58,235 nucleotides of DNA, taken from the NCBI GenBank assembly GCA_014874185.1, contig JACWAF010000030.1, positions 1 through 58,235 on the forward strand. The letters run 5' to 3'. Each line of letters begins with the position of its first letter. Position 1 is the stretch's first letter. A program made the translations under genes and the position numbers. The notes under the pieces are model-generated. The model did no database searches. It saw only the letters and a program-made list of their open reading frames with translations, and was not told where the DNA came from. Of the stretch, positions 40,685 to 48,838 are shown one piece after another. This DNA is from Nitrospirota bacterium. GTDB lineage: Bacteria; Nitrospirota; Thermodesulfovibrionia; Thermodesulfovibrionales; JdFR-88.

Positions 40685-41353
40685 ATGCCGCGGAGCAGGT
40701 TCGTTGAGATATCAGAGCAGGATGTGCTGATCAGGTCCGGTTCGGCCGTTTTCGAGGGCACGCTTATATGTCCGCCGGTTTCATACGGGGCCGTGATATT
40801 CTCGCACGGAAGCGGGAGCGGCAGGAAGAGCACCCGCAACAGGTATGTGGCCGGCGTCCTTCAGAAGGCGGGCTTCTGCACCCTTCTTTTCAATATGCTC
40901 ACGGACTACGAGGCCCATAATTATGCCAGCAGGTTCAATATCCCGCTGCTTGCTTCAAGGCTGGTTGCGGCCACCGAGTGGCTTGCCGGCGAGCCCGACA
41001 TGCGCGATATCAGAATAGGCTATTACGGGTCCAGCACGGGGGCGGCGGCCGCGCTCTCCGCGGCGGCGGAACTGGGCCCCAGGATATCCGCCGTGGTCAG
41101 CCGGGGCGGTCGCCCGGACCTGGCAAGAAATGCCCTTCCGGTGGTGAAATGCCCCGTGCTCCTGATAGTGGGAGGCAATGACCTTGTCGTGCTGGAATTG
41201 AACCAGCTGGCTTACAACGAAATCGGGTCCGGTGAAAGAAAAATAAAGATCATACCCGGGGCGGGACATCTCTTCGAGGAGCGCGGAAAGCTGGAGGAAG
41301 TCGCGCGGCTTGCCGCGGAATGGTTCAGCAGGCATCTGAAGACCGCCCTCTGA
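40685..41353 (+). CDS. Alpha/beta hydrolase (dienelactone hydrolase-like)
   Basis: 222 residues. Catalytic Ser lies in GYYGSSTGAAAAL (GxSxG), Asp in VGGNDLVVLE and His in GAGHLFEERG, completing a triad in dienelactone-hydrolase order. FSHGSGSGRKSTRNRYVAGV near residue 38 forms the oxyanion-hole region. No signal peptide. It follows the phosphoribosyltransferase by 6 bp. The substrate is unknown; with the PRTase partner, a small acyl or nucleotide-linked ester is possible but unsupported. Confidence 0.87.
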   Translation: MPRSRFVEISEQDVLIRSGSAVFEGTLICPPVSYGAVIFSHGSGSGRKSTRNRYVAGVLQKAGFCTLLFNMLTDYEAHNYASRFNIPLLASRLVAATEWLAGEPDMRDIRIGYYGSSTGAAAALSAAAELGPRISAVVSRGGRPDLARNALPVVKCPVLLIVGGNDLVVLELNQLAYNEIGSGERKIKIIPGAGHLFEERGKLEEVARLAAEWFSRHLKTAL

Positions 41354-41423
41354 GCGCGTGCAGGGTGTTTGACAAGCTTACGAAAAGCCAATTGCGGGAT
41401 TGAATTGGAAGGGAGGTCCTTTT

Positions 41424-42488
41424 TTGCGAATAGCCCAGATATCACCTCTCCACGAGAGCGTGCCGCCCAGGCTCTACGGCGGCACGGAGAGGGTCGTCTC
41501 ATATCTTACCGAAGAGCTGGTAAGGGCCGGCCACGAGGTCACGCTCTTTGCCTCCGGGGACTCGCGGACCAGCGCGAGGCTGGTGCCGCTCTGCGAATCC
41601 GCCCTCAGGCTGAACCCATCCATGAGGGACCCGGCTGCGCACCATTTCCTGCTTATGGAAAAGGTCCTCAAATATGAGGACGAGTTCGATATAATCCACT
41701 CGCATATCGACTATATAGGTTTCGTCCTGGGCCGGAGGTCCAAAGTGCCCGTTGTAAGCACGATGCACGGCAGGCTGGATTACCCCGAGCACGGGATGAT
41801 GCTTGAGGAATATTGCGAGCAGCCCATCATCTCCATTTCGAACGCCCAGCGCAGGCCGGTGCCGAACCGCAACTGGCTGGCCACGGTCTACCACGGGCTG
41901 CCCGGGGACCTTTACAGTTTCAATGCGAACGGGGGCGGGTACCTGGCCTTCGTGGGACGGATATCGCCGGAGAAGAAGGTGGACACGGCAATAGAAATAG
42001 CCATGAAAACGGGAATGCCCCTGAAGATAGCCGCGAAGGTGGACAAGGCGGATGCCGATTATTTCGAGGCGGTCATAAAGCATAAATTGGATCATCCGCT
42101 GGTGGAATTCCTGGGCGAGCTTGGCGACAGGGACAAGGAGGCCCTGGCGGGAGGCGCGGCGGCATTTCTGCACCCGGTGGACTGGCCCGAGCCTTTCGGG
42201 CTCTCGATGATAGAGGCCATGGCCTGCGGTACGCCCGTGATTGCCAGGAGGCGCGGCTCCATACCAGAGGTGGTGGACCACGGAATAACGGGATACATAT
42301 TCGAGCGGGTCGATGAAGCGGTTTCCTTCATAAAAGAGAAGCTCCCGGCCCTGTCCCGGAAGAGGTGCAGGGAGTGGTTCGAGAAGCGCTTCCTCGCAAG
42401 GCGCATGACCAGGGAATACCTCTCCATTTACGAGTCCATCGTGCCTGCGCACGGGAAGGAAGAAAAATGCCTCAGGCTGGCGGGGTGA
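41424..42488 (+). CDS. Family 4 glycosyltransferase
   Basis: 354 residues, GT-B fold. N-terminal RIAQISPLHESVPPRLYGGT with ERVVSYLTEELVRAGHEVTLF is the acceptor domain; the C-terminal sugar-nucleotide motif is DWPEPFGLSMIEAMACGTPV with both Glu of the EX7E pattern, then RRGSIPEVVDHG. TTG start at 41424 has GGGAGG seven bases upstream. It overlaps the glycogen-debranching gene by 22 bases, so the two are made together and probably act on the same glucan. The nucleotide sugar cannot be deduced by eye; a UDP- or ADP-glucose-type glucan or trehalose-related product is the best inference. Confidence 0.88.
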   Translation: MRIAQISPLHESVPPRLYGGTERVVSYLTEELVRAGHEVTLFASGDSRTSARLVPLCESALRLNPSMRDPAAHHFLLMEKVLKYEDEFDIIHSHIDYIGFVLGRRSKVPVVSTMHGRLDYPEHGMMLEEYCEQPIISISNAQRRPVPNRNWLATVYHGLPGDLYSFNANGGGYLAFVGRISPEKKVDTAIEIAMKTGMPLKIAAKVDKADADYFEAVIKHKLDHPLVEFLGELGDRDKEALAGGAAAFLHPVDWPEPFGLSMIEAMACGTPVIARRRGSIPEVVDHGITGYIFERVDEAVSFIKEKLPALSRKRCREWFEKRFLARRMTREYLSIYESIVPAHGKEEKCLRLAG

Positions 42489-44653
42489 AAGAGCAGCGCG
42501 GCGATAAATTCTATATCGTTGCAACCGCGAGTTTTCTTGACCCGCACCGTCTTATAATCAAGGACGGCGAGACCTTCGGCGTATTCGAGCGCTTCGGGGA
42601 CATAATTCCGATGGGCAAGCGTGAACAGGGCCTCTATCACGAGGGCACCCGGTTTCTCTCCCGTTACGAGCTCACCATAAACGGAAACAGGCCCCTTTTT
42701 CTAAGCTCGAACGTGGACGAGGACAATATATTCATAACGGTCGACCTGACCAACCCCGACATGCGGATGAAAGGCACGCTGGAGATGAAGAGGGACACGG
42801 TGCACATAATGCGCTCGCGCCTTATCTCGACCGCTTCCTGCCTGGAACATATCAGGCTGCGGCATTTCGGCGAGAACCCGGTTGACTTCGCGGTTGACCT
42901 TGCCTTCGATGCCGATTTTTATGACATCTTCGAAGTGCGCGGAATGAAGCGGAAGGCGAGGGGGAAGCTGCTGCCGCCCCAGATGAAGAGAAACCGGCTG
43001 AGCTTTGTGTACAAGGGGCTGGACGGGATCACGCGCGAGACCCAGATGAACTTTTCCAGGCCGCCCTCAAACATCGGGGACAAGAACCGCCGGGTCAGCT
43101 TCAAGGTGCGGCTCCAGCCGGGAAAGACCGAGGACATTCATTTCACTATTTCCTGCGTGCTTTCCAAAGGCCCGCTGCCGCCGCCCATGAAATTCGAAGA
43201 GGCCAGAAAAAAAGCCCGCCAGAAGATCACAAGGGTCAAGAAGGAATCCGTGGATATAGACACGTCAAACGAGCAGTTCAACCAGTCCGTCAAGCAGTCG
43301 CTGTCGGATATCCGGATGATGCTCACCCAGACCGAATACGGCCTCTATCCATACGGGGGGATCCCCTGGTACTGCACCCCCTTCGGACGGGACGCCCTGG
43401 TGACCGCGCTGGAGACCCTTTGGCTTGACCCGGCATTGCCAAAAGGCGTCCTCAGGTATCTTGCGGCCAAACAGGCGCGGGACTTCGACAAGGACAAGGA
43501 GGCAGAGCCGGGGAAGATCCTGCACGAAAAAAGAAGCGGCGAGATGGCCAACCTCAATGAGATCCCTTTCAGCCTGTATTACGGGAGCGTGGACTCCACC
43601 CCTCTCTTTGTAATGCTGGCGGCGGCCTATTACAAACGGACCGGCGATGCCGAGCTGATAAAGGGCCTCTGGGACAACATAGAGATGGCCCTCCTGTGGA
43701 TGGACAATTACGGCGACCCTGACGGGGACGGTTTCCTTGAATACACGGGGAGCAGGAAGGGCCTCATAAACCAGGGCTGGAAGGATTCAGCCGATTCCGT
43801 ATTCCACAAGGACGGCTCCTTCCCCAGGCCGCCGGTGGCCCTCTGCGAGGTGCAGGGTTATGCCTATGCCGCAAAGCTGGGGGGGGCCGAACTGGCGGCC
43901 CTGGCTGGAAAGACAAATTTCGCGGAAAAGCTCCGGCGGGAAGCGGAAGAGCTGAGGAAGAATTTTGACGCGCAGTTCTGGGACGAGCAGATGGGGGCCT
44001 TTGTCCTGGCCCTGGACGGGGACAAGAAACCCTGCCGCGTGATGGCGTCCAATGCGGGGCAGGTTTTATATTCGGGTATCGCCTATCCGAAAAGGGCCGC
44101 GGTCATGGCCGAAAAACTTATAAACGAGCCCATGTTCTCCGGCTGGGGAATAAGGACGCTCAGCGCAAAAGAGGTGCGCTACAACCCGATCTCATACCAT
44201 AACGGCTCCGTCTGGCCCCACGACAACGCCCTGATAGCGGCCGGGCTTGCCCGCTACAGACTGCGCGAACAGTTCGTGAAGGTCTTCGGCGGCATGTTCG
44301 AGGCCTCATTGTACATGGAATTCCAGCGCCTGCCTGAACTCTTCTGCGGCTTTCACAGGCGCAAAGGCCAGTCGCCCACCCTCTACCCGGTGGCGTGCAC
44401 GCCCCAGACGTGGGCGTCAGGCGCGCTGATACTGATGCTCCAGGCATCGCTGGGCATAGAGTTCGAACCGGAAAACAACAAGATAATCTTCAATCACCCT
44501 ACCCTTCCGGAGTTCGTCAACAGGGTACAGCTCAAGAACCTCTCCGTCACTCCGAAGAAGAGCATAGATATTCAGATAAGGCGGTTCGGCGAGAGCGTAA
44601 CGACGGAGGTGATGCGAAAACCCGCAGACGTGATCATCACGGTATTCAAGTAG
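42467..44653 (+). CDS. Glycogen debranching enzyme (amylo-alpha-1,6-glucosidase family)
   Basis: 728 residues. N-terminal GDE_N-type domain (about 10-220, with FGVFERFGDIIPMGKREQGL and YHEGTRFLSRYELTI), then an (alpha/alpha)6 barrel from about 300: TEYGLYPYGGIPWYCTPFGR, DGDGFLEYTGSRKGLINQGW, YHNGSVWPHDNALIAAGLAR and VACTPQTWASGALILML. These match the bacterial amylo-alpha-1,6-glucosidase group that trims branch points. GGAAGGAAG precedes ATG 42467. No glycogen synthase or phosphorylase is adjacent, so the polymer may be glycogen or another glucan made by the upstream GT4. Confidence 0.9.
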   Translation: MPQAGGVKEQRGDKFYIVATASFLDPHRLIIKDGETFGVFERFGDIIPMGKREQGLYHEGTRFLSRYELTINGNRPLFLSSNVDEDNIFITVDLTNPDMRMKGTLEMKRDTVHIMRSRLISTASCLEHIRLRHFGENPVDFAVDLAFDADFYDIFEVRGMKRKARGKLLPPQMKRNRLSFVYKGLDGITRETQMNFSRPPSNIGDKNRRVSFKVRLQPGKTEDIHFTISCVLSKGPLPPPMKFEEARKKARQKITRVKKESVDIDTSNEQFNQSVKQSLSDIRMMLTQTEYGLYPYGGIPWYCTPFGRDALVTALETLWLDPALPKGVLRYLAAKQARDFDKDKEAEPGKILHEKRSGEMANLNEIPFSLYYGSVDSTPLFVMLAAAYYKRTGDAELIKGLWDNIEMALLWMDNYGDPDGDGFLEYTGSRKGLINQGWKDSADSVFHKDGSFPRPPVALCEVQGYAYAAKLGGAELAALAGKTNFAEKLRREAEELRKNFDAQFWDEQMGAFVLALDGDKKPCRVMASNAGQVLYSGIAYPKRAAVMAEKLINEPMFSGWGIRTLSAKEVRYNPISYHNGSVWPHDNALIAAGLARYRLREQFVKVFGGMFEASLYMEFQRLPELFCGFHRRKGQSPTLYPVACTPQTWASGALILMLQASLGIEFEPENNKIIFNHPTLPEFVNRVQLKNLSVTPKKSIDIQIRRFGESVTTEVMRKPADVIITVFK

Positions 44654-44924
44654 ATTTCTTTCCTTTCAGGGCCTCCATGCCTTTTTCATATTCCTTCCGG
44701 CCGATCTCTCCGGAGGCATATCTTTTTCTCAGCGTTTGCAGTGCTCCGCTTTCCGACTTCTTCCAGTTCCCGGCAAACCACTTGAGTGTAAAAAAGACCC
44801 ACGCGAGGGCAAGCACCCAGAAGACGGCCAGCGCGAACCATAGCCAGCCCGAATGCCCGGCGGAGGCCGGACCCGCTGGCAGCCCGTTTTGATTTATAAA
44901 TGGGATTGAAAGAAAGGTCTGCAC
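44646..44924 (-). CDS. Small membrane protein with SHOCT-like C-terminus
   Basis: 92 residues. An N-terminal hydrophobic stretch, then one membrane helix (SGWLWFALAVFWVLALAWVF) and a cytosolic amphipathic C-terminus ALQTLRKRYASGEIGRKEYE that matches the SHOCT (short C-terminal) motif LxxRYAxGEIxxEEYE. Function of SHOCT proteins is unknown; they are proposed to aid oligomerisation or membrane protein assembly. It lies on the opposite strand and its stop region overlaps the last 8 bp of the debranching gene, a convergent overlap. Confidence 0.78.
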   Translation of the reverse strand: MQTFLSIPFINQNGLPAGPASAGHSGWLWFALAVFWVLALAWVFFTLKWFAGNWKKSESGALQTLRKRYASGEIGRKEYEKGMEALKGKKST

Positions 44925-44970
44925 GGAGGACTCCTGCTTAGAACTTAGCAGGCCGGCCCTGCCGTGTCAA

Positions 44971-44999
44971 CCGGGAGGCTAAAGCCTCCGGGCTTTTTT
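44971..44999 (+). terminator. Rho-independent terminator for the plus-strand PRTase-GDE unit
   Basis: GGAGGCT / AGCCTCC hairpin with AA loop, extended by CCGG/CCGGG at the base, followed by CTTTTTT. It lies 318 bp beyond the debranching gene and within the last codons and stop of purE on the other strand. Confidence 0.7.
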
Positions 45000-45464
45000 C
45001 ATTACATCCAGGGCGAGTTTTTTCTTATACGACCGGAGCAGGCCCTGAAGGGGTTTTTCTTTTCTGGCAAGTATCTGAACGGCAAGGACAGCGGCGTTCC
45101 TGGCGCCAGCTTTCCCAACCGCCATCGTGGCCACGGGCACGCCCGGAGGCATCTGCACCGTTGAGAAGAGGGCATCGAAGCCCTTAAGCGGTGAGCCCTC
45201 AAGGGGCACCCCTATCACGGGCAAAATGGTCTTCGAGGCAATCACCCCGGCCAGATGGGCGGCCGCCCCGGCGCCGGCTATGATCACCTCGGCCCCGTTC
45301 TTTTCGGCGTCCCTCACAAGCTCATCAACCAGCTCCGGGCTCCTGTGGGCCGATGCGATAGTGATCCTGCAGGGCACTCCGAATTCAGAAAGCCCCTTTG
45401 CCGCCTCTTCCATCACGGGCAGGTCGGAGTCGCTGCCCATCACTATGACCACTTTAGGTTTCAT
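44979..45464 (-). CDS. purE: N5-carboxyaminoimidazole ribonucleotide mutase
   Basis: Purine synthesis step converting N5-CAIR to CAIR. 161 residues. N-terminal VVIVMGSDSDLPVMEEAAKG, then ITIASAHRSPELVDELVRDA with the catalytic His, AGAGAAAHLAGVIASKTILP and GVPLEGSPLKGFDALFSTVQ are the family motifs. Whether this is a class I (mutase) enzyme needing PurK, or a class II carboxylase, is not settled; the MGSDSD start fits class I. Overlaps purD by four bases (ATGA). Last gene of purH-purD-purE. Confidence 0.96.
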   Translation of the reverse strand: MKPKVVIVMGSDSDLPVMEEAAKGLSEFGVPCRITIASAHRSPELVDELVRDAEKNGAEVIIAGAGAAAHLAGVIASKTILPVIGVPLEGSPLKGFDALFSTVQMPPGVPVATMAVGKAGARNAAVLAVQILARKEKPLQGLLRSYKKKLALDVMKKARRL

Positions 45465-46735
45465 TTCCCCGCTATCGCCCTGTCCGCGATGTCCTTCCTG
45501 TAAAGCATGCCGTCAAAGGTTATCTTCGAGACGGCCTCGTATGCCTTCTCCCGGGCCGCCCTCACATCCATTCCGGTCGCGGTGATGCCAAGCACCCTTC
45601 CGCCGGAGGTAACCACCTTACCTTCCTCGAAGGCCGTCCCGGCATGGAAAACTGTCACGCCCTTTACCTTCGAGGCCTCTTTGAGGCCTTTTATCTCCAG
45701 GTCCTTTTTATAGCTCCCCGGATAACCGCCTGAGGCAAGCACCACGCAGACCGAGGCGTCCTCTTTCCACCGGACCATCTCTTCCGAGAGCTTGCCCTCG
45801 CAGGTTGCGAGAGCTATTTCGAAGAGGTCACTGTCCAGCCTGGCCAGCACGGCCTGGGTCTCCGGGTCCCCGAAGCGGCAATTGAACTCCAGGACCTGGG
45901 GCTTCCCGTTTTTTATCATCAGCCCCGCATAGATGACGCCCTTATAGCCCATCCTCTCCGCCTTTATGCCCCTGAGGAAGGGCTCCATCACTTTTTCCAT
46001 TATAAGCTTCTGCACCCCGGGTGTGATCACCGGGGCCGGGCTGTAGGCGCCCATCCCGCCCGTGTTCGGGCCCTGGTCGTTGTCGAAGACGCGCTTGTGG
46101 TCCTGGGATGATACCATGGGCACTATCGTTTTCCCGTCGGTGAATGCCATGAAAGAAGCCTCCTCGCCCTCCAGGCATTCCTCCACAATTACCCTGTCGC
46201 CGGCCGCTCCGAAGGCCCTTTCCTTCATCATAAGCCTCAGGCCGTCGCTGGCCTCCTCAACTGTCTTGGCCACTATAACGCCCTTTCCGGCGGCAAGCCC
46301 GTCGGCCTTTATCACGATGGGCGCGCCCATCATGCGGACGTAATCCTCGGCGTGGATATAGGAGCTGAACACTTTATACTCGCCCGTGGGGATGCCGTAC
46401 CGGCGCATGAAGTCCTTTGAGAACTCTTTGCTCGCCTCAAGCCTCGCCGCATCCGCCCCCGGGCCGAATATCTTCCTGCCCTCTTTTCTGAAGGCGTCCA
46501 CAATGCCTTTTGCAAGCGGCTCCTCAGGGCCCACGATGGTGAGGTCTATCCACTCGTATTTGACGAAATCTATGAGGGCGTCAAAGTCGGTTGGCTTTAT
46601 GTCCACGCACTCGGCTATCTCGGCAATGCCGGCATTGCCCGGTGTGCAGTGGATCTTGTCCACCCGTTTCGATTGGGAGAGCTTCCAGCAGATGGCGTGC
46701 TCGCGCCCGCCGCCCCCTATTACAAGTACCTTCAT
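45461..46735 (-). CDS. purD: Phosphoribosylamine-glycine ligase
   Basis: ATP-grasp ligase joining glycine to phosphoribosylamine in purine synthesis. 424 residues. KVLVIGGGGREHAICWKLSQ at the N-terminus, GPEEPLAKGIVDAFRKEG, IVIKADGLAAGKGVIVAKTV (ATP-grasp loop), VEECLEGEEASFMAF, VSSQDHKRVFDNDQGPNTGG, and EFNCRFGDPETQAVL (metal site) are all present. It starts three bases after the purH stop and overlaps purE, so purHDE is one transcription unit. Confidence 0.97.
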   Translation of the reverse strand: MKVLVIGGGGREHAICWKLSQSKRVDKIHCTPGNAGIAEIAECVDIKPTDFDALIDFVKYEWIDLTIVGPEEPLAKGIVDAFRKEGRKIFGPGADAARLEASKEFSKDFMRRYGIPTGEYKVFSSYIHAEDYVRMMGAPIVIKADGLAAGKGVIVAKTVEEASDGLRLMMKERAFGAAGDRVIVEECLEGEEASFMAFTDGKTIVPMVSSQDHKRVFDNDQGPNTGGMGAYSPAPVITPGVQKLIMEKVMEPFLRGIKAERMGYKGVIYAGLMIKNGKPQVLEFNCRFGDPETQAVLARLDSDLFEIALATCEGKLSEEMVRWKEDASVCVVLASGGYPGSYKKDLEIKGLKEASKVKGVTVFHAGTAFEEGKVVTSGGRVLGITATGMDVRAAREKAYEAVSKITFDGMLYRKDIADRAIAGK

Positions 46736-46738
46736 GGT

Positions 46739-48289
46739 TTAGTGTTTGAAGTGCCTCGCGCCGGTCAGGAGCATGGCCATGCCGTGCTCGTCGCAGGCAG
46801 CGATGACCTCATCGTCCTTCACCGAGCCGCCAGGCTGTATGATGGCCGTTACTCCCTGCTTGTATATTTCGTCTATTCCGTCCCTGAACGGGAAGAACCC
46901 GTCCGAGGCGACCACTGTTCCCTTAAGGGGCTCCTGGGCATTCAGCGCCCCGATCCTCGCGGAGTAGACGCGGCTTGTCTGCCCTATTCCTATGCCCGCC
47001 GTCCTGTCCTCGAAGGCATAAACAATGGCGTTCGATTTCACGTGCTTCACCACGCGCCAGGCGAAATCGAGGCCGTTCATCTCCTCCGGGGTGGGCTGCC
47101 TTTTCGTGACCGCCTTCAGGCCCTTCACGTCCACCCTGAGGAGGTCCCAGCCCTGGGTGAGGATGCCGCCAGCGATGCGCTTTATATCGAAGCCCGCGAG
47201 GGTCTTCGTGAGCATCTCCGGAAGCTCCAGCACCCTTATGTTCTGCTTGGCGGAGAACGCCTTCAATGCGCCTTCCGCAAACGAGGGGGCTATCACAACC
47301 TCCACGAAGAGCTTCGTAATCTCGCCGGCCGTGTCCTCGTCCACCTCTCGGTTGAAGGCCAGGACGCCGCCGAAGGCGGAGACAGGGTCGGTCTTCAGGG
47401 CGTTCCTGTACGCGCCGGCCACCCTGTCGCCCACGGCCGCGCCGCAGGGGTTATTGTGCTTTATTATCGCGCAGGCCGGCTTGTCGAACTCCAGGGCAAG
47501 CATCAGCGCGGAATGGGTATCGTAATAATTATTGAAAGACATCTCCTTGCCCTGCATTTTTTTTGCCCTTGCCAGCGAAAGCCCGTCCGTGCGCTCTTCA
47601 TAGAAGGCGGCCTTCTGGTGCGGGTTCTCACCATAGCGGAGCGGAGACGCCATCTTGTAAGTAAGGGTGAGCGTTGGAGGGGTGGCCTCCTCCTGGCGTG
47701 AAATCCCCTTCAGGTAACCGGCTATGAGCGCGTCATAGCGGGAGGTGTGCTCGAAGACCTTGGTGGCAAGCCGGAACCTCGTCTGGCCGCCTACCTCGCC
47801 CCCCTGGGCCTTCATCTCCTCTATTATCTTTCCGTAGTCGGCGGGGTCCACTATGACGGCTACGGACTCGAAATTCTTCGATGCCGAGCGGAGCATCGTC
47901 GGCCCGCCGATGTCTATATTCTCTATTGCGTCCAGGAAGCTCACATCGGGCTTGGAGATGGTCTGCTCGAAAGGATAGAGGTTTACGACCACCATGTCTA
48001 TAAGCCCTATGCCGTGGGCCTTGATGTCCGCCATGTGCTTTTCACTCGACCTCTTGGCGAGGAGCCCGCCGTGTATCTTCGGGTGCAGGGTCTTCAGCCT
48101 GCCTTCGAGCATCTCAGGGAAGCCCGTGTACTCGGATACGTCCTGCACGGACAGCCCCGCGTCCTTGAGGGCCTTCGCCGTGCCGCCGGTGGATATCAGC
48201 TCCACTCCCATCGCGGAGAGTTCCTTCGCGAAGTCCACAAGCCCAGCCTTGTCCGATACGCTCAGGAGCGCCCTTTTTACCTTGGACAT
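46739..48289 (-). CDS. purH: Bifunctional AICAR transformylase/IMP cyclohydrolase
   Basis: Catalyses the last two steps of IMP synthesis. 516 residues. The IMP cyclohydrolase domain (about 1-195) has [36 protein letters not shown] and [19 protein letters not shown]. The transformylase domain (about 200-516) has [16 protein letters not shown], the catalytic Lys-His pair in [16 protein letters not shown], and ends [11 protein letters not shown]. Strong GGGAGGTACAG before the ATG at 48289. First gene of purHDE, separated from the RND operon by the terminator at 48368-48413. Confidence 0.97.
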   Translation of the reverse strand: MSKVKRALLSVSDKAGLVDFAKELSAMGVELISTGGTAKALKDAGLSVQDVSEYTGFPEMLEGRLKTLHPKIHGGLLAKRSSEKHMADIKAHGIGLIDMVVVNLYPFEQTISKPDVSFLDAIENIDIGGPTMLRSASKNFESVAVIVDPADYGKIIEEMKAQGGEVGGQTRFRLATKVFEHTSRYDALIAGYLKGISRQEEATPPTLTLTYKMASPLRYGENPHQKAAFYEERTDGLSLARAKKMQGKEMSFNNYYDTHSALMLALEFDKPACAIIKHNNPCGAAVGDRVAGAYRNALKTDPVSAFGGVLAFNREVDEDTAGEITKLFVEVVIAPSFAEGALKAFSAKQNIRVLELPEMLTKTLAGFDIKRIAGGILTQGWDLLRVDVKGLKAVTKRQPTPEEMNGLDFAWRVVKHVKSNAIVYAFEDRTAGIGIGQTSRVYSARIGALNAQEPLKGTVVASDGFFPFRDGIDEIYKQGVTAIIQPGGSVKDDEVIAACDEHGMAMLLTGARHFKH

Positions 48290-48367
48290 CTGTACCTCCC
48301 TCTATAATGAAGATGAATTCCATATGAAACATTAAAGGACATACCCGGAGGGGTGATGCGCATATAA

Positions 48368-48413
48368 AAGCCCCTTTCCGGGAACTTGATTTTAACAACT
48401 CGGAAAGGGGCTT
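48368..48413 (-). terminator. Terminator of the arsR-RND operon
   Basis: On the minus strand a 13-bp perfect stem AAGCCCCTTTCCG / CGGAAAGGGGCTT encloses a 20-nt loop, and is followed by TTATAT. It lies 47 bp after the zinc-ribbon stop and 78 bp before the purH start. On the plus strand it has no T run, so it serves the minus strand only. Confidence 0.75.
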
Positions 48414-48422
48414 GTAAAGCCA

Positions 48423-48446
48423 TTAAAGGGCCGGCCGGCCCTTTAA
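48423..48446. repeat. 24-bp perfect palindrome
   Basis: TTAAAGGGCCGG directly followed by its reverse complement CCGGCCCTTTAA, with no unpaired centre. It lies between the zinc-ribbon stop and the terminator. It could be a dimeric protein site or, in RNA, a second hairpin of the terminator (with a tetraloop GGCC). Confidence 0.8.
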
Positions 48447-48460
48447 CACCCGGTGGGGCT

Positions 48461-48607
48461 TCAGGTGCCGAATGCCTTTTTTGGCAGCAGTTTCAGTCCG
48501 GCGGAGTTCCCGCAGTTGGGGCACTTTTCTTTAATCACATCGGCCTCCATGCCCAGGAAGACATAAAAAATACTCGCGCACTTGGGACAAAGGCAGTTAT
48601 ACAGCAT
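48461..48607 (-). CDS. 48-residue zinc-ribbon protein in the RND operon
   Basis: Too short for routine gene calling, but strongly supported. GGGGAGG seven bases before the ATG at 48607, three bases after the stop of the DUF2892 gene, and no other feature explains the codon pattern. Cys are at 5, 7, 10, 29 and 32: CPKC near residues 7-10 and CPNC at 29-32 form a four-Cys zinc ribbon, and Cys5 adds a CxC. The middle SIFYVFLGMEADVIKEK links the two halves. No catalytic residues. Probably a metal-binding accessory of the efflux operon, for instance a sensor, chaperone or assembly factor. Last gene of the operon. Confidence 0.8.
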   Translation of the reverse strand: MLYNCLCPKCASIFYVFLGMEADVIKEKCPNCGNSAGLKLLPKKAFGT

Positions 48608-48610
48608 GCG

Positions 48611-48838
48611 TCACCTCCCCAGTTTTGGCGTCAGTTTTATAAATTTTCTAAGCATATTCGCCATAAGGCAGAAACCCGTAAAGGCGAATATTATCAGGTT
48701 CACGCCGGCAAAAGCCGAAAGCAGCATCCAGTAAGGGCTGACTGCCGCGGACATTATAATGCCAATAAGCACCACAATGCCCGCCGCCAGATATACCACC
48801 CTTTCAAGATACCATGAATCCGTCCTAAGCATGTACAT
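48611..48838 (-). CDS. DUF2892 small membrane protein in the RND operon
   Basis: 75 residues with two membrane segments, about 13-32 and 38-58 (AAGIVVLIGIIMSAAV and LSAFAGVNLIIFAFTGFCLM). The YxERVVYLAAG start and GVNLIIFAFTGFC motif identify DUF2892 (YgaP-like membrane domain), which is often found with sulfur or metal stress genes, and in some proteins fused to rhodanese. Function unknown. Its ATG at 48838 lies inside the permease gene, overlapping it by 14 bases in another frame, so translation is coupled to the pump. The C-terminus is basic and soluble. Confidence 0.85.
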   Translation of the reverse strand: MYMLRTDSWYLERVVYLAAGIVVLIGIIMSAAVSPYWMLLSAFAGVNLIIFAFTGFCLMANMLRKFIKLTPKLGR

